DNA of 64,000 nucleotides, from the NCBI RefSeq assembly GCF_027579695.1, contig NC_083596.1, positions 50,929,757 through 50,993,756 of the forward strand, read 5' to 3'. How positions within the stretch are numbered: position 1 is the first letter of the stretch; each line of letters opens with the position of its first letter. This DNA comes from Neoarius graeffei (taxonomy: Eukaryota > Chordata > Actinopteri > Siluriformes > Ariidae). Made by a program: the position numbers and the translations under genes. Below, piece by piece: positions 13,801 through 22,575 of the stretch. The notes under the pieces were generated by a model, which saw only the letters and a list, made by a program, of their open reading frames with translations, did no database searches and was not told the DNA's origin.

Positions 13801-16800
13801 GATGACGTACATAACTATTGTTAATATATGAATTGATGGTGTGAGATGTAAACAAGTAATGCAAATAATAGTGTAGATTGATGACGTACATAACTATTGT
13901 TAATATGTGAATTGGTGGTGTATATTGTGAATACGTTTTACAAATTACAGTGTAGATTGATGGTGAAACGTAGGCTTGATAAGTTACCAATATGTGCATT
14001 GATGTGAGATATAAATAAGTCGGCCATAAGTTGATAAAATATGTATTAAACCGATGGTGCGATAAATAATGTTTTGAGACATATTGACCACTGTGAGTGA
14101 AGAAGGGCTCCTCCTCCTTACAAACGCCAATTTAACCACTGGGTCCCAGTGCACAGCGCCACAGTCTGGGAACCATAACAGGTCGAGAAATCATATTTAA
14201 AGTTACTGATGGCTGCTTTAAATAGTTTCTGAAACAAATAAGTGGGGAAAAAAGGTAATAGATGAAAGGAAGAATGTTAGTGGAGAGAAAACAGTCATTG
14301 GATCGAACACAGCCTCCATGCATTCTAATGACGCACTCACATTTTCCACACACCCACACACACACTTTCATTTCTCAAAAAATGTTGTGGAGTGTCTGTG
14401 GAAAACTGGTGTGTGTGTGTGTGTGTGTGATGGTCATGGGTTCTGCGTGGTGTGTAAAGCACGTGACTGAGAGCCGTTATGCTCGTGGGCATTTTTTTGC
14501 TCATTTAAAAAAAAAAAGGGAGGGGGGGGGGGGATGGACAGGAGGTCGAGTTTGTCACGGCTTCATCATCGCCACCTGCTGGTCATGTGCTATTATAACA
14601 GCTGTGTCTCGTTGTGTCTGCGTTCTAATACAGATTATAACACGTTCACTTCCCCCTTTGTGCTCTATCTTATTGGTGAAATTTTATGGAATCAATTTTG
14701 TGCCAAAATGTTCATACAACACTTTTGAAATATCAAACAAAAACGACAAATCAAAATACAAAAAAAAGTCTATTTTTTTAGACTGGCAAACAAATAATTT
14801 GTGTAATCGTTCAAAATATCAGTCTATTACTCTTCAGAAACCTTTTATTTTTGTTCTGCGTCTTTCTCAGTTTTGTTTGACGTAATTTATTTTGGTTGCG
14901 ATTCCAGCTTTCTCGTTTGCGCTCCCTGACTTTTTGCTTGCAGTTTTGGCACAAACTTCACGTGTGGGCGGGCTGTCCAGGAACGCATTCCCATTGGCTA
15001 ACTTGTGTTTGACTGACAGCTACGGTCAGCCATTTCTTACTCGGATTTTGGCGGACTGTTTGACAAGTGACCGATCCATTGACGGTAAACAAGGATCGAG
15101 TGGACTTCAGTGGCGACTATGATCTCATCTCATCTCATTATCTGTAGCCGCTTTATCCTGTTCTACAGGGTCGCAGGCAAGCTGGATCCTATCCCAGCTG
15201 ACTACGGGCGAAAGGCGGGGTTCACCCTGGACAAGTCGCCAGGTCATCACAGGGCTGACACATAGACACAGACAACCATTCACACTCACATTCACACCTA
15301 CGCTCAATTTAGAGTCACCAGTTAACCTAACCTGCATGTCTTTGGACTGTGGGGGAAACCGGAGCACCCGGAGGAAACCCACGCGGACACGGGGAGAACA
15401 TGCAAACTCCATACAGAAAGGCCCTCGCCGGCCACGGGGCTCGAACCCGGACCTTCTTGCTGTGAGGCGACAGCGCTAACCACTACACCACCGTGCCGCC
15501 CGGCGACTATGATATTGAATTAATTCAACAAAGTGTAAGTGCGGGACAAATGTGTTGTATGTGTTGCAGTAGTACACAAGTCCACTCGATCCTTGTTTAC
15601 CGTCAATGGATCGGTCACTCGTCAAACAGTCTGCCAGAATCCGAGTAGGAAATGGCCGCAACAGCCTCCGGGGGAATTGCTGAAAGTAGCTGTCAGTCAA
15701 ACACAAGTTAGCCAATGGGAATGCGTTCCTGGACAGCCCATCCACACGTGAAGTTTGTGCCAAAACTGCAAGCAAAAAGTCAGGGAGCGCAAACGAGAAA
15801 GCTGGAATCGCAACCAAAATAAATTACGTCAAACAAAACTGAGAAAGACGCAGAACAAAAATAAAAGGTTTCTGAAGAGTAATAGACTGATATTTTGCAC
15901 GATTACATGAATCATTTGTTTGCCAGTCTAAAAAAATAGACTTTTTTTTGTACTTTGATTTGTCATTTTTGTTTGATATTTCAAAAGTATTGTATGAACA
16001 TTTTGGCACAAAATTGATTCCATAACATTTAGAACAGAATTTTCCCAGAATGCATTGCTCACTCAGACAATTTTTGACATTGCAGAAGCAACAAAATATT
16101 TATAGTCCATACGTTATTTTGATTGTATTTAGCACGCTATCTGCTCAATATGGATATGACAGATGGAACTGTTACTTGTTACACTGTTCACGTCATCCAA
16201 AACAGAGAACTAGCATGCTTTCTAATTAGCAAGCCATTTGTTTAACTTGATGAAAATATTACTTTATGATGCTCACTACTAGCCCTGCGATAACCTGGCG
16301 ACTTGTCCAGGGTGTACCCCGCTTCTCGCCCATAGTCAGCTGGGATAGGCTCCAGCTTGCCTGAAACTCTGTAGAACAGGATAAACAGTTACAGATAATG
16401 GATGGATGCTCGCTACTTCCATAATAGAGAATTAGCGTTGAATTGAGAATGCTGTTTACACTATAGTAACAAAACGTGAACTTTACTACATTCGACATTT
16501 TTAAAAAAATAGAGAATTAGCATGCTAGCTAGTTAACAAACCATTTATTTAGCATGCACTTTATTCTGTGTGTACACGACAGATAATAAAACTCTTACTT
16601 TACAATGCAAGCTACTTCCAAGGTAAAGAATTAGCATATCAGGTGTTGATCATGTTATTGTCAGGAGTGGCGAGCTGAGGTGAAGTGAGGACCCAAGAGC
16701 AGACTCAGAAAACAGGCGGTGTAAAAAGAAAACTTCTTTAATGAAGTAGATGGCAGAAAGGCAAAGGTACGGTAGGACTCAGGCAAAAATCGGTCGTCAA

Positions 16801-19800
16801 AAAACAGGCCAGGAGGTCAAAAACACAGGAGCAGGTAGACACGATCAGGGACAAAAAACAGGACAGAAAAATCTTCACAAAAACTGATGAACACAGGGAC
16901 AAGGGAGCAAAAGACACAATTCAAAAGAACAAGCAGGCAAAAACAAGGAGAAATTCAGGCAGGGGGAATCAAGAAGACACGATACCAATGAGCTGTAGCG
17001 AGGCGAGGAAAGTCTACAAGAGACAGTCTGGCAAATGGAGCAGCTCCAAACAGTTCTTAAAAAGCCCTGGCTGATGGGAGAGGAGTGGTAGCAGGTGTGG
17101 GAGTGCCGCTTCAGGAAATGGCCTTCAGCAAGGCAGGACTGAATTCCTGTCCTGGAGCCGGTACGGAAGTCCCACAGTCTAAGGCATGGATGGACCGGAC
17201 CGGACTGTGACAGTTATGTAGTTTGCAGTAATTTAATTTGTTAATTGTTTGAATTGTATTTTCTCAGAATCAATGGACAGTCTTGCCCACACTCCTTCGT
17301 CCCATCATCCCTCTCCTGTGCTCTCAACTCACGCACAGTTCTCAGCCAATCAGGAAGCTCCGGTTACCGAAACAGACTCGGTGGTCAGAGATGAGCCCAG
17401 CGACTCAGATGCCAGCATTCGGCTCGATTATCTTTATCTGTCTCAGTGTGAAACTGGCAGGAAGAGCATCACCAGGTAAGCCCCGCCCATAATACTTATT
17501 ACATTATAATATAATATAATATAATATAATATAATATAATATGGGGTGGCACAGTGGTGTAGTGGTTAGCGCTATCGCCTCACAGCAAGAAGGTCCGGGT
17601 TCGAGCCCCGTGGCCGGCGAGGGCCTTTCTGTGCGGAGTTTGCATGTTCTCCCCGTGTCCGCGTGGGTTTCCTCCGGGTGCTCCGGTTTCCCCCACAGTC
17701 CAAAGACATGCAGGTTAGGTTAACTGGTGACTCTAAATTGACTGTAGGTGTGAATGTGAGTGTGAATGGTTGTCTGTGTCTATGTGTCAGCCCTGTGATG
17801 ACCTGGCGACTTGTCCAGGGTGAACCCCGCCTTTCGCCCGTAGTCAGCTGGGATAGGATCCAGTTTGCCTGCGACCCTGTAGAAGGATAAAGCGGCTACA
17901 GATAATAATATAATATAATAAATATAATATAATATAATATTAGTCTGTAGAATTCTCTATTTTGCATTACTGAGATAATTTTCCAACTGTAACTTTCTCC
18001 AAAATTTAACAATAAGAATAGTTTAACCCCACCCCATCCTTGAAAGTAGCCATAAATTTTCATATGAAATAAATTTATGCAAATTCATGCAATTTATGTA
18101 AATGTTGATCAATTAATCCAAATTTGCATTACTAGCTGTCATTTTTAACAAGCTAGCTAGAGAAATGTGTTGTTTGTTGTTCCAATGAATATGTAAAATG
18201 TTTAATTATTGTTCCAAATATATTTGTTTCACAAAGTAATTATTTATTTTTTCGGTTTTGTTGATAGTAAAGATTTTCAGGAATAACATTTTCTTGTTTG
18301 CTGTGTTTCAGGTGTGACAGCATGTCAAACTCGGAACGTTCATTTGAGCAAAGTTCATTTGAGAACGTGACTGATGATGTGTTCAGTCCCATCGTGTGTT
18401 TAGATCCCGCCCACTCACCCTTTGGTGCGCTGTATGGAACCAGGTCTTTATCGTCGTGCCCCATTCGTGGCCCTGGTGAAGTGTTCCGATTCGACAGCCC
18501 ATTCTGTGTCACACCCCCTCCTCTCCCACCAAAACCGACACACATGTCCGATCACCACAGTCACGAGGATGGTCCGCGTAACCAGGGGCAACTGGGGCTC
18601 CTCCCACGCAGGACATCACTGTCGGGTGGGGAGCATTTTAGAAGAGGTGTGAACACACACAGACACACATGTGGAATGTGGGCGTGTCTTTAAATCAATA
18701 TATTAAAGTAGGAAATGGGAAGTTATTGACATTACTACGATACGTGCAGGAATTTTCACTGATGTTGTTAGCCAGCTAGCTAACATGAGCTAATGTAACA
18801 GGATTTCTCACGGAATTGTTTTTGTTCTTTTTTTGGTTTGTTTCAGGAGAGTTTGAATTCAATGCAAGAGGAAACTGGAACAAAAGGCTGAGTCTGAATC
18901 TGGTAAACACATGAGTTTATATTTCTTCAAACTCTGATAGACGTCTTATGCAATTTCTTCATCCTGTTCTGTAATAATCCGTATTATTGCACTGCATCTG
19001 AGCCTGTGGTTGAAAAATTAACAAGTGTGTCTTACTGTTGCGTTTTTACCCTGAAACCTGTCCGCCGTGGACGCGTGGGTTCATTGTTCCTTCAGCAGTG
19101 CTCGCGACCTTCAGTACTGTTGCGCTTTTTTATAAACCCACATTCAATATGTTGTGTATATTCTGCCATTTTTATTCCACACTGTAACATATTTCTGAGT
19201 GAAATTGAATATTTGGCCAGATATTTGGGGGGGTTTTGACCGTTTTGTAAAAAGCGGCTGTAAACAAACCTGGAGTCAGATCTCGAGCTTATCCTCTTCC
19301 TGGATCAGTGAGCACATCGAAGGGATGTTTTTTTCTTTGAGTGACAGAAATACTTTTTTTTTCTTGTGAGCTCCAGACATCACTTTAACATATTTGGTCA
19401 TGATGAAGTTCCTGAGCCTTTTCACTCTGAAATGTCACACTGCAGCCAATCAGAAGGCCTCGTTTAGAAGCATTTAAACCTCGACTGTTTTTAATTGGTC
19501 TGGTTGTAAAAAAAAAAAAACAATGAATAAAAGTGTTTTTTGACTGATATAATGGACACTCAGATGCTGAGGTCAGTCTTCTCTCTGTCTAGCCGATGTT
19601 TCTGGCTAACACTCCCTCTGAGAGCCAATCAGATGACTCCTCTTATGTGCCCATGGCGTCTCCACCAATCAGCTCCTCCAGCACTGAAGTTGACGGCTAC
19701 ATACCTATGAGCCCAACTACGCTTCCTGTTTCACTGTTAACCAATGGGAAACCAGAACCACCTCTTCCTCCAGCCCCCGATATGGAGCCTCCTCCAATCA

Positions 19801-21629
19801 ACCGCAGTCTGAAGCCGAGGAGGCGGGGTAAGACCTCGACTCAACTCAGAGTTACATTTTGAGATTCAGCAAATGTTTACAAATTGTCTCCATGCCAGGA
19901 TGTGTTTGGTTTGTTCTAATGGTTTCCATTAAACATTGATCCAAGATCTAATGGTTTCCATTCAATGTTCCCCAATCAGAATCTAATGGTTTCCATTAAA
20001 CATTTTCTCCCATCTACTCTACTGCACCTTGTTGTTTTTTCCCCAAACAGGTTCTACTAGTTTTTAAAAATAGTGACTTGTTTGTAACGACACCAATCTC
20101 TGCACGACTCTTGTCCCTGTAGAAAAACTTCCTCATTATCCCGAGTCAGCAAAATCTAAAGGCCAAAACATCATAAAAATGTGATGCTGTAGAAGATCAT
20201 CAGCCTTCAACAGCGTTGTGTTTAATGTCTTCAAACTGTTCCTTTAAATCCTGAACATTACCTTCATCATTCTTTAAAAGGACTGTTGTTTATTATCCTA
20301 TTATTTCCTATTTATTTTTGTTACTGTAGTGAAACCGCCACCCCTCGATTTGTCCACCATTAGCGAATGCCCCACCCACCTCCCTCTAATTCGCACCATG
20401 ACGGAACCGAGGTGAGCAGTAAACTACAGACTGTACAGTGTAATTAGTAATAAAGTGTAAACTAATCCATAAAAATGACATTGTAAAGCTTTAATCATTA
20501 ATGAGAAAATCTACTGTGCGTTATAAAATATTCATATGTCATCTTTCTGTGTATCTAGTGTCTCACCTCGGTGTGTTCCATGGGATAGGGGGCGGGGCTT
20601 AAACGGCACTGAACAGGAAGGGAATGACACGCCTACGGTACCGCTTTCCTGCTTCACTCATTATCTGTATAATTAATGGCATTAAATGTGTGTAAAGTGA
20701 GAGAATGAAAATGTGTGTTGTTGTTGTTGTGTGTACAGTCCACCCCTTGGTGCCGGAGCTCTCAGCTGGATTACCTGTCGCTGGATTTTAATTCTGCCTC
20801 CGCCTCACCTGTCCAAAAGGTAATCATAAGTATAACAGTGGAAAGAGAAAATACATCAGTTCTTACTGGAAATTAATCAAAAACTCATTCTCATCTCATT
20901 ATCTGTAGCCGCTTTATCCTGTTCTACAGGGTCGCAGGCGAGCTGGATCCTATCCCAGCTGACTACGGGCGAAAGGCGGGGTACACCCTGGACAAGTCGC
21001 CAGGTCATCACAGGGCTGACACATAGACACAGACAACCATTCACACTCACAGTCACACCTACGCTCAATTTAGAGTCACCAGTTAACCTAACCTGCATGT
21101 CTTTGGACTGTGGGGGAAACCGGAGCACCCGGAGGAAACCCACGGGGAGAACATGCAAACTCCACACAGAAAGGCCCTCGCCGTCCACGGGGCTCGAACC
21201 CGGACCTTCTTGCTGTGAGGCGACAGCGCTAACCACTACACCACCGTGCCGCCCTGAATCAAAAACTATTTGAGGAAATACATAATACTGGTACAAAAAA
21301 AAATTGATTAGGTTTACACAATTGAAAAAGATTACGAAAGAAAGCCGACTTCCTTTAGTATTTCAGGTCTCACGGTGGAGAAGTTGGGATTTTAAAAAGA
21401 TTAGGACTCAATATTTGTAAATTGTGGACTTTTGCATGTCTGTGTTTATGACGTCGTGCTTTCACGGCACTGTATGTTTGATGTAATGACGTTTCTGAGA
21501 TGTTTTTGTTTCCAGAAACCTCTGCTGGATGAACAGCGTGTGGACTACGTGAAGGTGGACGAGAAGAAGACACAGGCGCTGCAGAACACCAGGACAGAGT
21601 GGAAGGACAGCCGGCAGCCGAAAGTGTGA
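3550..21629 (+). CDS. gab3: gab3, GRB2-associated binding protein 3 (spliced, exon 1 missing)
   Basis: Nine exons join in phase (3550-3877, 17268-17475, 18312-18646, 18847-18902, 19593-19827, 20330-20411, 20559-20637, 20739-20819, 21516-21629) and give 505 codons plus stop. The Gab layout is complete apart from the first ~25 residues: N-terminal PH domain, Ser/Pro-rich middle, Pro-rich SH3 ligands (PPPLPPKP; PPPINRSLKPRRR), two YxxM sites (YVPM, YIPM) suited to PI3K p85, and C-terminal tyrosine motifs (LDYLSLDF; VDYVKVD) of the SHP2-binding type. Gab proteins are membrane-recruited docking adaptors downstream of receptor kinases. The ending ALQNT...RQPKV fits GAB3 better than GAB1 or GAB2, which is my basis for the paralogue. 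The 13.4-kb intron after the PH exon is packed with transposons. Convergent with arhgef9. Confidence 0.9.
4283..5039 (+). mobile_element. PIF-Harbinger remnant with Myb/SANT-like ORF
   Basis: Ends GGGCGTATTCACACC / GGTCTGAATACACCC are inverted repeats flanked by TTA on both sides (4280-4282, 5040-5042), the 3-bp duplication of PIF-Harbinger. Inside, from ATG 4678 to 4881, is a Myb/SANT-like segment (TWAEEETRTLVDIW ... EKMKEKGFTRSPEQ). Harbinger elements carry such a DNA-binding accessory protein beside their transposase. The transposase itself is absent, so this is a deletion derivative. Confidence 0.8.
4678..4881 (+). pseudogene. Myb/SANT-like DNA-binding protein fragment of Harbinger element
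   Basis: Open from MSRGQTWAEEE for 67 codons. The three-helix Myb/SANT pattern is visible (W...EE...L..IW...I.E.L; F..I/S..M.EKGF.R...Q), but the expected C-R-x-K-I-K-N after the last helix is lost and the frame ends early. Read as a transposon-derived relic, not a host gene. Confidence 0.7.
5043..6904. repeat. gab3 intron, CA arrays and GCTAAC-rich sequence
   Basis: No gene. CA arrays at 5151-5194, 6290-6340, 6399-6424 and 6529-6580, and a (GA)n at 5473-5499. From about 5560 to 6190 the words GCTAAC, GTTAGC and GCTAGC recur without a clear period. Unclassified. Confidence 0.5.
6957..7295 (+). pseudogene. first-exon relic of transposon accessory protein
   Basis: ATG 6957 opens 112 codons (MKWTSVRIGLNARKM ... 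RERYLQKLRLAGLENDVYLL). The basic N-terminus followed by a YL-K-L...DxYLLPP segment resembles the N-terminal region of fish YqaJ-type transposon proteins. The equivalent of 11651-11804 in the second THAP element. Catalytic parts are missing. Confidence 0.45.
7695..7872 (-). pseudogene. THAP zinc-finger exon of transposon
   Basis: Starts MPLYCCAPGCSNHQ, continues LSFYRIP and RRRRWIAAINRKDW, then LCSEHFVGG and a GTAAGA donor. The C2CH pattern (CxxxC ... CxxH) and the W of the THAP fold are present. It is the DNA-binding first exon of a transposase gene whose remaining exons are gone. Confidence 0.75.
8076..8742 (+). mobile_element. Tc1/mariner-type MITE, copy A (interrupted by a hAT MITE)
   Basis: Its right end TTCCTATTAAAGTGGCCGGC and following GAGTGTA, and its decayed left end (CCACCTTATTAGGAACCCCC), are the widespread fish repeat that ends at TA. 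The body is about 85-90% the same by eye as 31022-31640, with a large internal deletion near 8215. No coding capacity. Confidence 0.7.
8418..8622. mobile_element. hAT MITE inserted in MITE copy A
   Basis: Starts CAGAGGTGGAAAAACT, ends GTTTTTCCACCTCTG, with an exact 8-bp duplication CAGAAAAG at 8410-8417 and 8623-8630. Both traits are classic for hAT. The uninterrupted sequence in the sister copy near 31520 confirms the insertion. Confidence 0.88.
8743..9140. repeat. degenerate ~125-bp tandem repeat
   Basis: Three decayed units share TAGAAGTAGTTT.AAAAGTTAC, then GCCGCTTTAA and GAGAAAACAGTCACT..ACCAGAGGTA. A further unit lies at 14180-14300. No coding capacity. Confidence 0.6.
9141..10212. other. 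gab3 intron, unclassified
   Basis: No gene recognised. Around 9840-10130 a GC-richer stretch (GGCAGCCTGGAC, CATTGGCTCGCGCG, CTCCCGGACGCTCTGGGAG) looks like transposon sequence, but I found no terminal repeats. Confidence 0.4.
10213..10371. repeat. GA/CT-rich inverted repeat, ~40-nt arms
   Basis: 10213-10250 (GGACTGATCACACTCTCCCT... CACC) is repeated inverted at 10328-10371, with a few length changes in the GA runs and a ~77-nt centre. It is probably a small MITE or foldback. The hAT element inserts at its right tip. Confidence 0.7.
10376..11461 (-). mobile_element. hAT-type element with transposase-gene exon remnant
   Basis: Ends CATACCTGTCAAC / GTTGACAGGTATG are inverted, with the exact 8-bp duplication GTCCAGAC at 10368-10375 and 11462-11469. 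It contains a (TAGA)n array at 10772-10840 and a - strand coding exon at 11026-11188. Most of the transposase is missing. Confidence 0.85.
11026..11188 (-). pseudogene. hAT transposase-family exon fragment
   Basis: Encodes VKMAMLIAKKNISLSFFDDF, FPDSSIAKKFSMGKTKASQI and ends at a GTAAGC donor. The pattern (helix, D-F, MFPDS-IAK-F--GRTK) is common in fish BED/hAT-derived proteins. An isolated exon inside a deletion derivative, so not functional. Confidence 0.6.
11651..11804 (+). pseudogene. first-exon relic of transposon accessory protein
   Basis: Opens MALPTDRHYELSDCAKQL, continues DRECYINKLTLTSGHRLPDP, and stops being open just after a good donor (GTTA|GTAAGT at 11804). The YIxKL...LPDP segment parallels YLxKL...YLLPP in the other THAP element and resembles the N-terminus of fish YqaJ-type transposon proteins. 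Confidence 0.5.
12024..12492 (-). mobile_element. short Penelope-like insertion with 13-bp target duplication
   Basis: Flanked by the exact direct repeat AACAGCAAATACC (12011-12023, 12493-12505). A ~50-nt block recurs directly near both ends (12023-12073, 12397-12447; GGTTGGTAGAAGAGAGCAAC...), like a pseudo-LTR. The right tip is an inverted pair, 12362-12406 and 12445-12489 (45 nt, one mismatch). The - strand between is weakly coding-like (LWDEIPSLVREYERTSRKL). Terminal repeats, inverted tip and variable target duplication fit Penelope-like elements. Confidence 0.6.
12071..12104 (-). ncRNA. hammerhead-ribozyme-like motif in Penelope-like remnant
   Basis: Read on the - strand: CTGAGGA, a 6-bp stem (CTTTTC/GAGAGG, loop GGAC), then CGAAACGTC. 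The order CUGANGA - stem II - GAAA - short stem III - GUC is that of a hammerhead core. Two extra bases precede the stem and one C follows it, so activity is doubtful. Confidence 0.35.
12955..13153 (-). pseudogene. THAP zinc-finger exon of second element
   Basis: Encodes MPSCCVVGCQNRSSDG, VKMYRIP, RRLWLQAIKRVDW and VCSTHFITG, then a GTAAGA donor. The C2CH ligands, Trp and basic patch of a THAP domain are all visible. It has the same position in its element as 7695-7872. Transposase body absent. Confidence 0.75.
13376..14060. repeat. 79-bp minisatellite, decayed, split by a SINE
   Basis: The unit (AACTATTGTTAATATATGAA ... GATTGATGACGTACAT) is seen at 13376-13454 and 13810-13888, with decayed units to about 14060. 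The SINE at 13455-13797 interrupts it. Confidence 0.75.
13455..13797 (-). mobile_element. tRNA-derived SINE carrying a 5S rRNA-like segment
   Basis: On the - strand it begins GTGGCCTAGTGGTAGCG (A-box type), then GTGAGTTCTATTC (degenerate B box), a ~200-nt body and the tail GGGAAGGACTTTGAC. Near the 3' end, 13476-13531 matches the 3' half of vertebrate 5S rRNA (GGGCCTGGTTAGTACTTG, GGGAGACTGCC, GGAATACC). The sister copy at 38863-39146 lacks this segment. Confidence 0.75.
14061..14687. other. gab3 intron, low-complexity and unclassified
   Basis: Contains one decayed unit of the ~125-bp repeat (14180-14300), (GT)n at 14409-14429 and an A/G homopolymer run at 14507-14533. No gene seen. Confidence 0.4.
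14688..16021. mobile_element. palindromic DNA element with >420-nt arms, split by Mermaid SINE
   Basis: 14684-15107 and 15578-16025 are inverted copies (a few per cent divergence, one ~25-nt indel). Outer ends read GGAATCAATTTTGTGCC and its complement, with AT on both sides. The short original centre is interrupted by a Mermaid-like SINE at 15124-15501. No transposase. Superfamily unknown; the AT flank hints at the same class as the THAP elements, but the tip is itself palindromic. Confidence 0.75.
15124..15501 (-). mobile_element. Mermaid/DANA-like tRNA SINE, full length
   Basis: The - strand starts GGCGGCACGGTGGTGTAGTG (A box) with GGGTTCGAGCCC (B box), the conserved CGTGGGTTTCCTCCGGGTGC core, and ends with a GATGAGAT tail. 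Target duplication GGCGACTATGAT at 15112-15123 and 15502-15513. Confidence 0.9.
16281..16410 (+). mobile_element. 3' fragment of Mermaid-like SINE
   Basis: Only the 3' third of the SINE (GCGACTTGTCCAGGGTGTAC ... GATAATGGATGGATG). Diverged and 5' truncated. Confidence 0.8.
16659..17212 (-). mobile_element. solo LTR, Gypsy-like
   Basis: 554 bp with TG...CA ends (TGTCAGGAGTGG ... GGACTGTGACA) and a 5-bp duplication GTTAT at 16654-16658 and 17213-17217. Read on the - strand it has a TTAAAAAGC-type TATA box and a CATTAAAG polyadenylation-like signal in the usual order. No internal region remains, so it arose by LTR-LTR recombination. No viral genes present. Confidence 0.85.
17268..17475 (+). CDS. 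gab3: gab3 exon, MDSL...PSS linker
   Basis: Acceptor TTTTCTCAG|AA and donor ACCAG|GTAAGC. Phase 1 in completes a Glu codon with the last G of the PH exon, and phase 2 goes out. It encodes ESMDSLAHTPSSHHPSP and ends LYLSQCETGR, matching the Gab block that follows the PH domain. Confidence 0.9.
17543..17905 (+). mobile_element. Mermaid/DANA-like SINE
   Basis: Full-length copy from GGGGTGGCACAGTGGTGTAG to GGCTACAGATAAT, inserted in a TAATA microsatellite (17506-17542, 17903-17940) just after a gab3 donor. Confidence 0.88.
17941..18311. other. gab3 intron, AT-rich
   Basis: Nothing recognised apart from the splice acceptor at its end. Confidence 0.5.
18312..18646 (+). CDS. gab3: gab3 exon with proline-rich SH3 ligand
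   Basis: Acceptor GTTTCAG|G and donor GAAGAG|GTGTGA. Opens CDSMSNSERSFEQSSFE, a Gab hallmark, contains PPPLPPKPTHMSD (the first SH3-binding segment) and ends LPRRTSLSGGEHFRR, a basic Ser motif typical of a 14-3-3 or kinase site. Confidence 0.9.
18847..18902 (+). CDS. gab3: gab3 small exon (NKRLSLNL)
   Basis: 56 nt, acceptor TTTCAG, donor CTG|GTAAAC. It encodes EFEFNARGNWNKRLSLNL. The KRLSLNL peptide is conserved in Gab proteins and the phases fit both neighbours. Confidence 0.85.
18903..19592. other. gab3 intron, unclassified
   Basis: No exon or complete repeat recognised. A SINE- or MITE-like fragment (GGAGTCAGATCTCGAGC, GGATCAGTGAGCACATCG) lies near 19270-19340. Confidence 0.4.
19593..19827 (+). 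CDS. gab3: gab3 exon with two YxxM PI3K sites and GRB2 SH3 site
   Basis: Acceptor CTGTCTAG, donor GGCGG(G)|GTAAGA. Encodes SSYVPM and GYIPM, predicted p85 SH2-docking tyrosines, then PPPINRSLKPRRR, the RxxK-type ligand that Gab proteins present to the C-terminal SH3 of GRB2. Confidence 0.9.
19910..20010. repeat. short tandem: TAATGGTTTCCATT x3
   Basis: TCTAATGGTTTCCATTAAACA-like units start near 19916, 19950 and 19981 with ~33-nt spacing, inside a gab3 intron. Confidence 0.65.
20330..20411 (+). CDS. gab3: gab3 exon (KPPPLDLS...)
   Basis: 82 nt between TACTGTAG and GAG|GTGAGC. Encodes KPPPLDLSTISECPTH and TMTEPR, matching the PPPLDL block that follows the GRB2-binding site in GAB3. Phase 1 in, 2 out. 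Confidence 0.85.
20559..20637 (+). CDS. gab3: gab3 short variable exon
   Basis: 79 nt, acceptor GTATCTAG, donor ACG|GTACCG. Encodes VSPRCVPWDRGRGLNGTE and on to NDTPT. Weakly conserved, but phase and position fit. The donor GTACCG is weak, so skipping or a nearby alternative donor is possible. Confidence 0.7.
20739..20819 (+). CDS. gab3: gab3 exon with LDYLSLDF tyrosine motif
   Basis: 81 nt, phase 0 to 0, acceptor TGTACAG and donor AAAAG|GTAATC. Encodes SSQLDYLSLDFNSASASP, the first C-terminal tyrosine motif of Gab proteins (SHP2 docking). Confidence 0.88.
20886..21256 (-). mobile_element. Mermaid/DANA-like SINE
   Basis: Full-length - strand copy with the 11-bp duplication AATCAAAAACT at 20875-20885 and 21257-21267. 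Lies in the last gab3 intron. Confidence 0.9.
21516..21629 (+). CDS. gab3: gab3 last coding exon
   Basis: Acceptor TTTCCAG, then KPLLDEQRVDYVKVDEKKTQ, ALQNTRTEW and RQPKV with TGA at 21627-21629. VDYVKVD is the terminal SHP2-docking tyrosine. Confidence 0.92.
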   Translation, partial: KPLLDEQRVDYVKVDEKKTQALQNTRTEWKDSRQPKV

Positions 21630-22551
21630 AGGAAATAAAACCCTGTAAAATTGTTGTACAATCGGAAAACGAGATCATCGTGCAGTGTAAAGAAAAACGC
21701 TTGCACTTGACACTTGATCTGCCCTTCGAGTCCAATTCGAGGGCGAGAGTACTGAAGGAAACACTGAAGGAAAAAAATAATCACACCTCTTCAGGTTCAG
21801 GTACAAAATCGGTTCACTGTGAAAGGTCAAAGTTCAGAGCATTCAGAATTTCGCTCCAAATGCAGAGGAGTCTCGCTGGGAAGCACAAAAAACAACGCAA
21901 GGGTCGTTCCGGCATGTTGAAGTGTCTCTAACTGTAATTTTGTGTGTTAAATATGAGGTGTGTTGTACTGCTGATTGTTGGTACACGATTATTTCTTTAA
22001 TCGGATCTACATCACCGTCACGACTGTGTCAGTTCTGATGGGTGTACGATTGTAAATGTTGTGTTCTTTCTCTTCTGTGATTGAGATTTTGCAAAACAGG
22101 GTAAAAAAAAAAAAAAATCATGTTCAAATGGTTCAACCAGTCGAGTCAAAACTGTCCGAGTCAACTGACAAGAAACGGTTTTACTTCATTTCATGACGTT
22201 CCCTCTCGTTATTTTCTGTCATATAAACCCAGAAACATGTGTCTGATCAGCCGAAAGCAGTCAAACTTGATCCAATCAGGAGCGCGTGTGTTCACAGAGT
22301 CGAGATTTGGTCATTAAGACAGTCAGAGAAACACTAAAAATGACACGTCTAAATTTTTTAAAAGTTGAACTGAAATTCAAATTTTTTTTTTTTACAGTTT
22401 CTTCACACTGTTGTGAATGTTTCTGTCATCAGCAAACGACGAATTATTGAAACAAATAATAAGAAAAAAATGTTTGAACCTTTGAGGAGACAGCTACTGA
22501 TCGTGGACTTGGGGGTTTTGTCTGTATTTCACTGTGACGTCGTCGTGACTG

Positions 22552-22557
22552 AATAAA
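22552..22557 (+). promoter_or_regulatory. gab3: gab3 polyadenylation signal AATAAA
   Basis: First clean AATAAA after the gab3 stop, about 920 nt downstream, followed by a GT-rich stretch from about 22680. The interval 21630-22575 has no other gene-like content and is read as the 3' UTR. Confidence 0.55.
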
Positions 22558-22575
22558 ACATTCAACGTTTTGACA

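Noticed and set aside
21599..21931. 110-codon ORF overlapping the gab3 stop codon
   Set aside because: Different frame from the gab3 exon, no recognisable domain, lies in the 3' UTR; open by chance.
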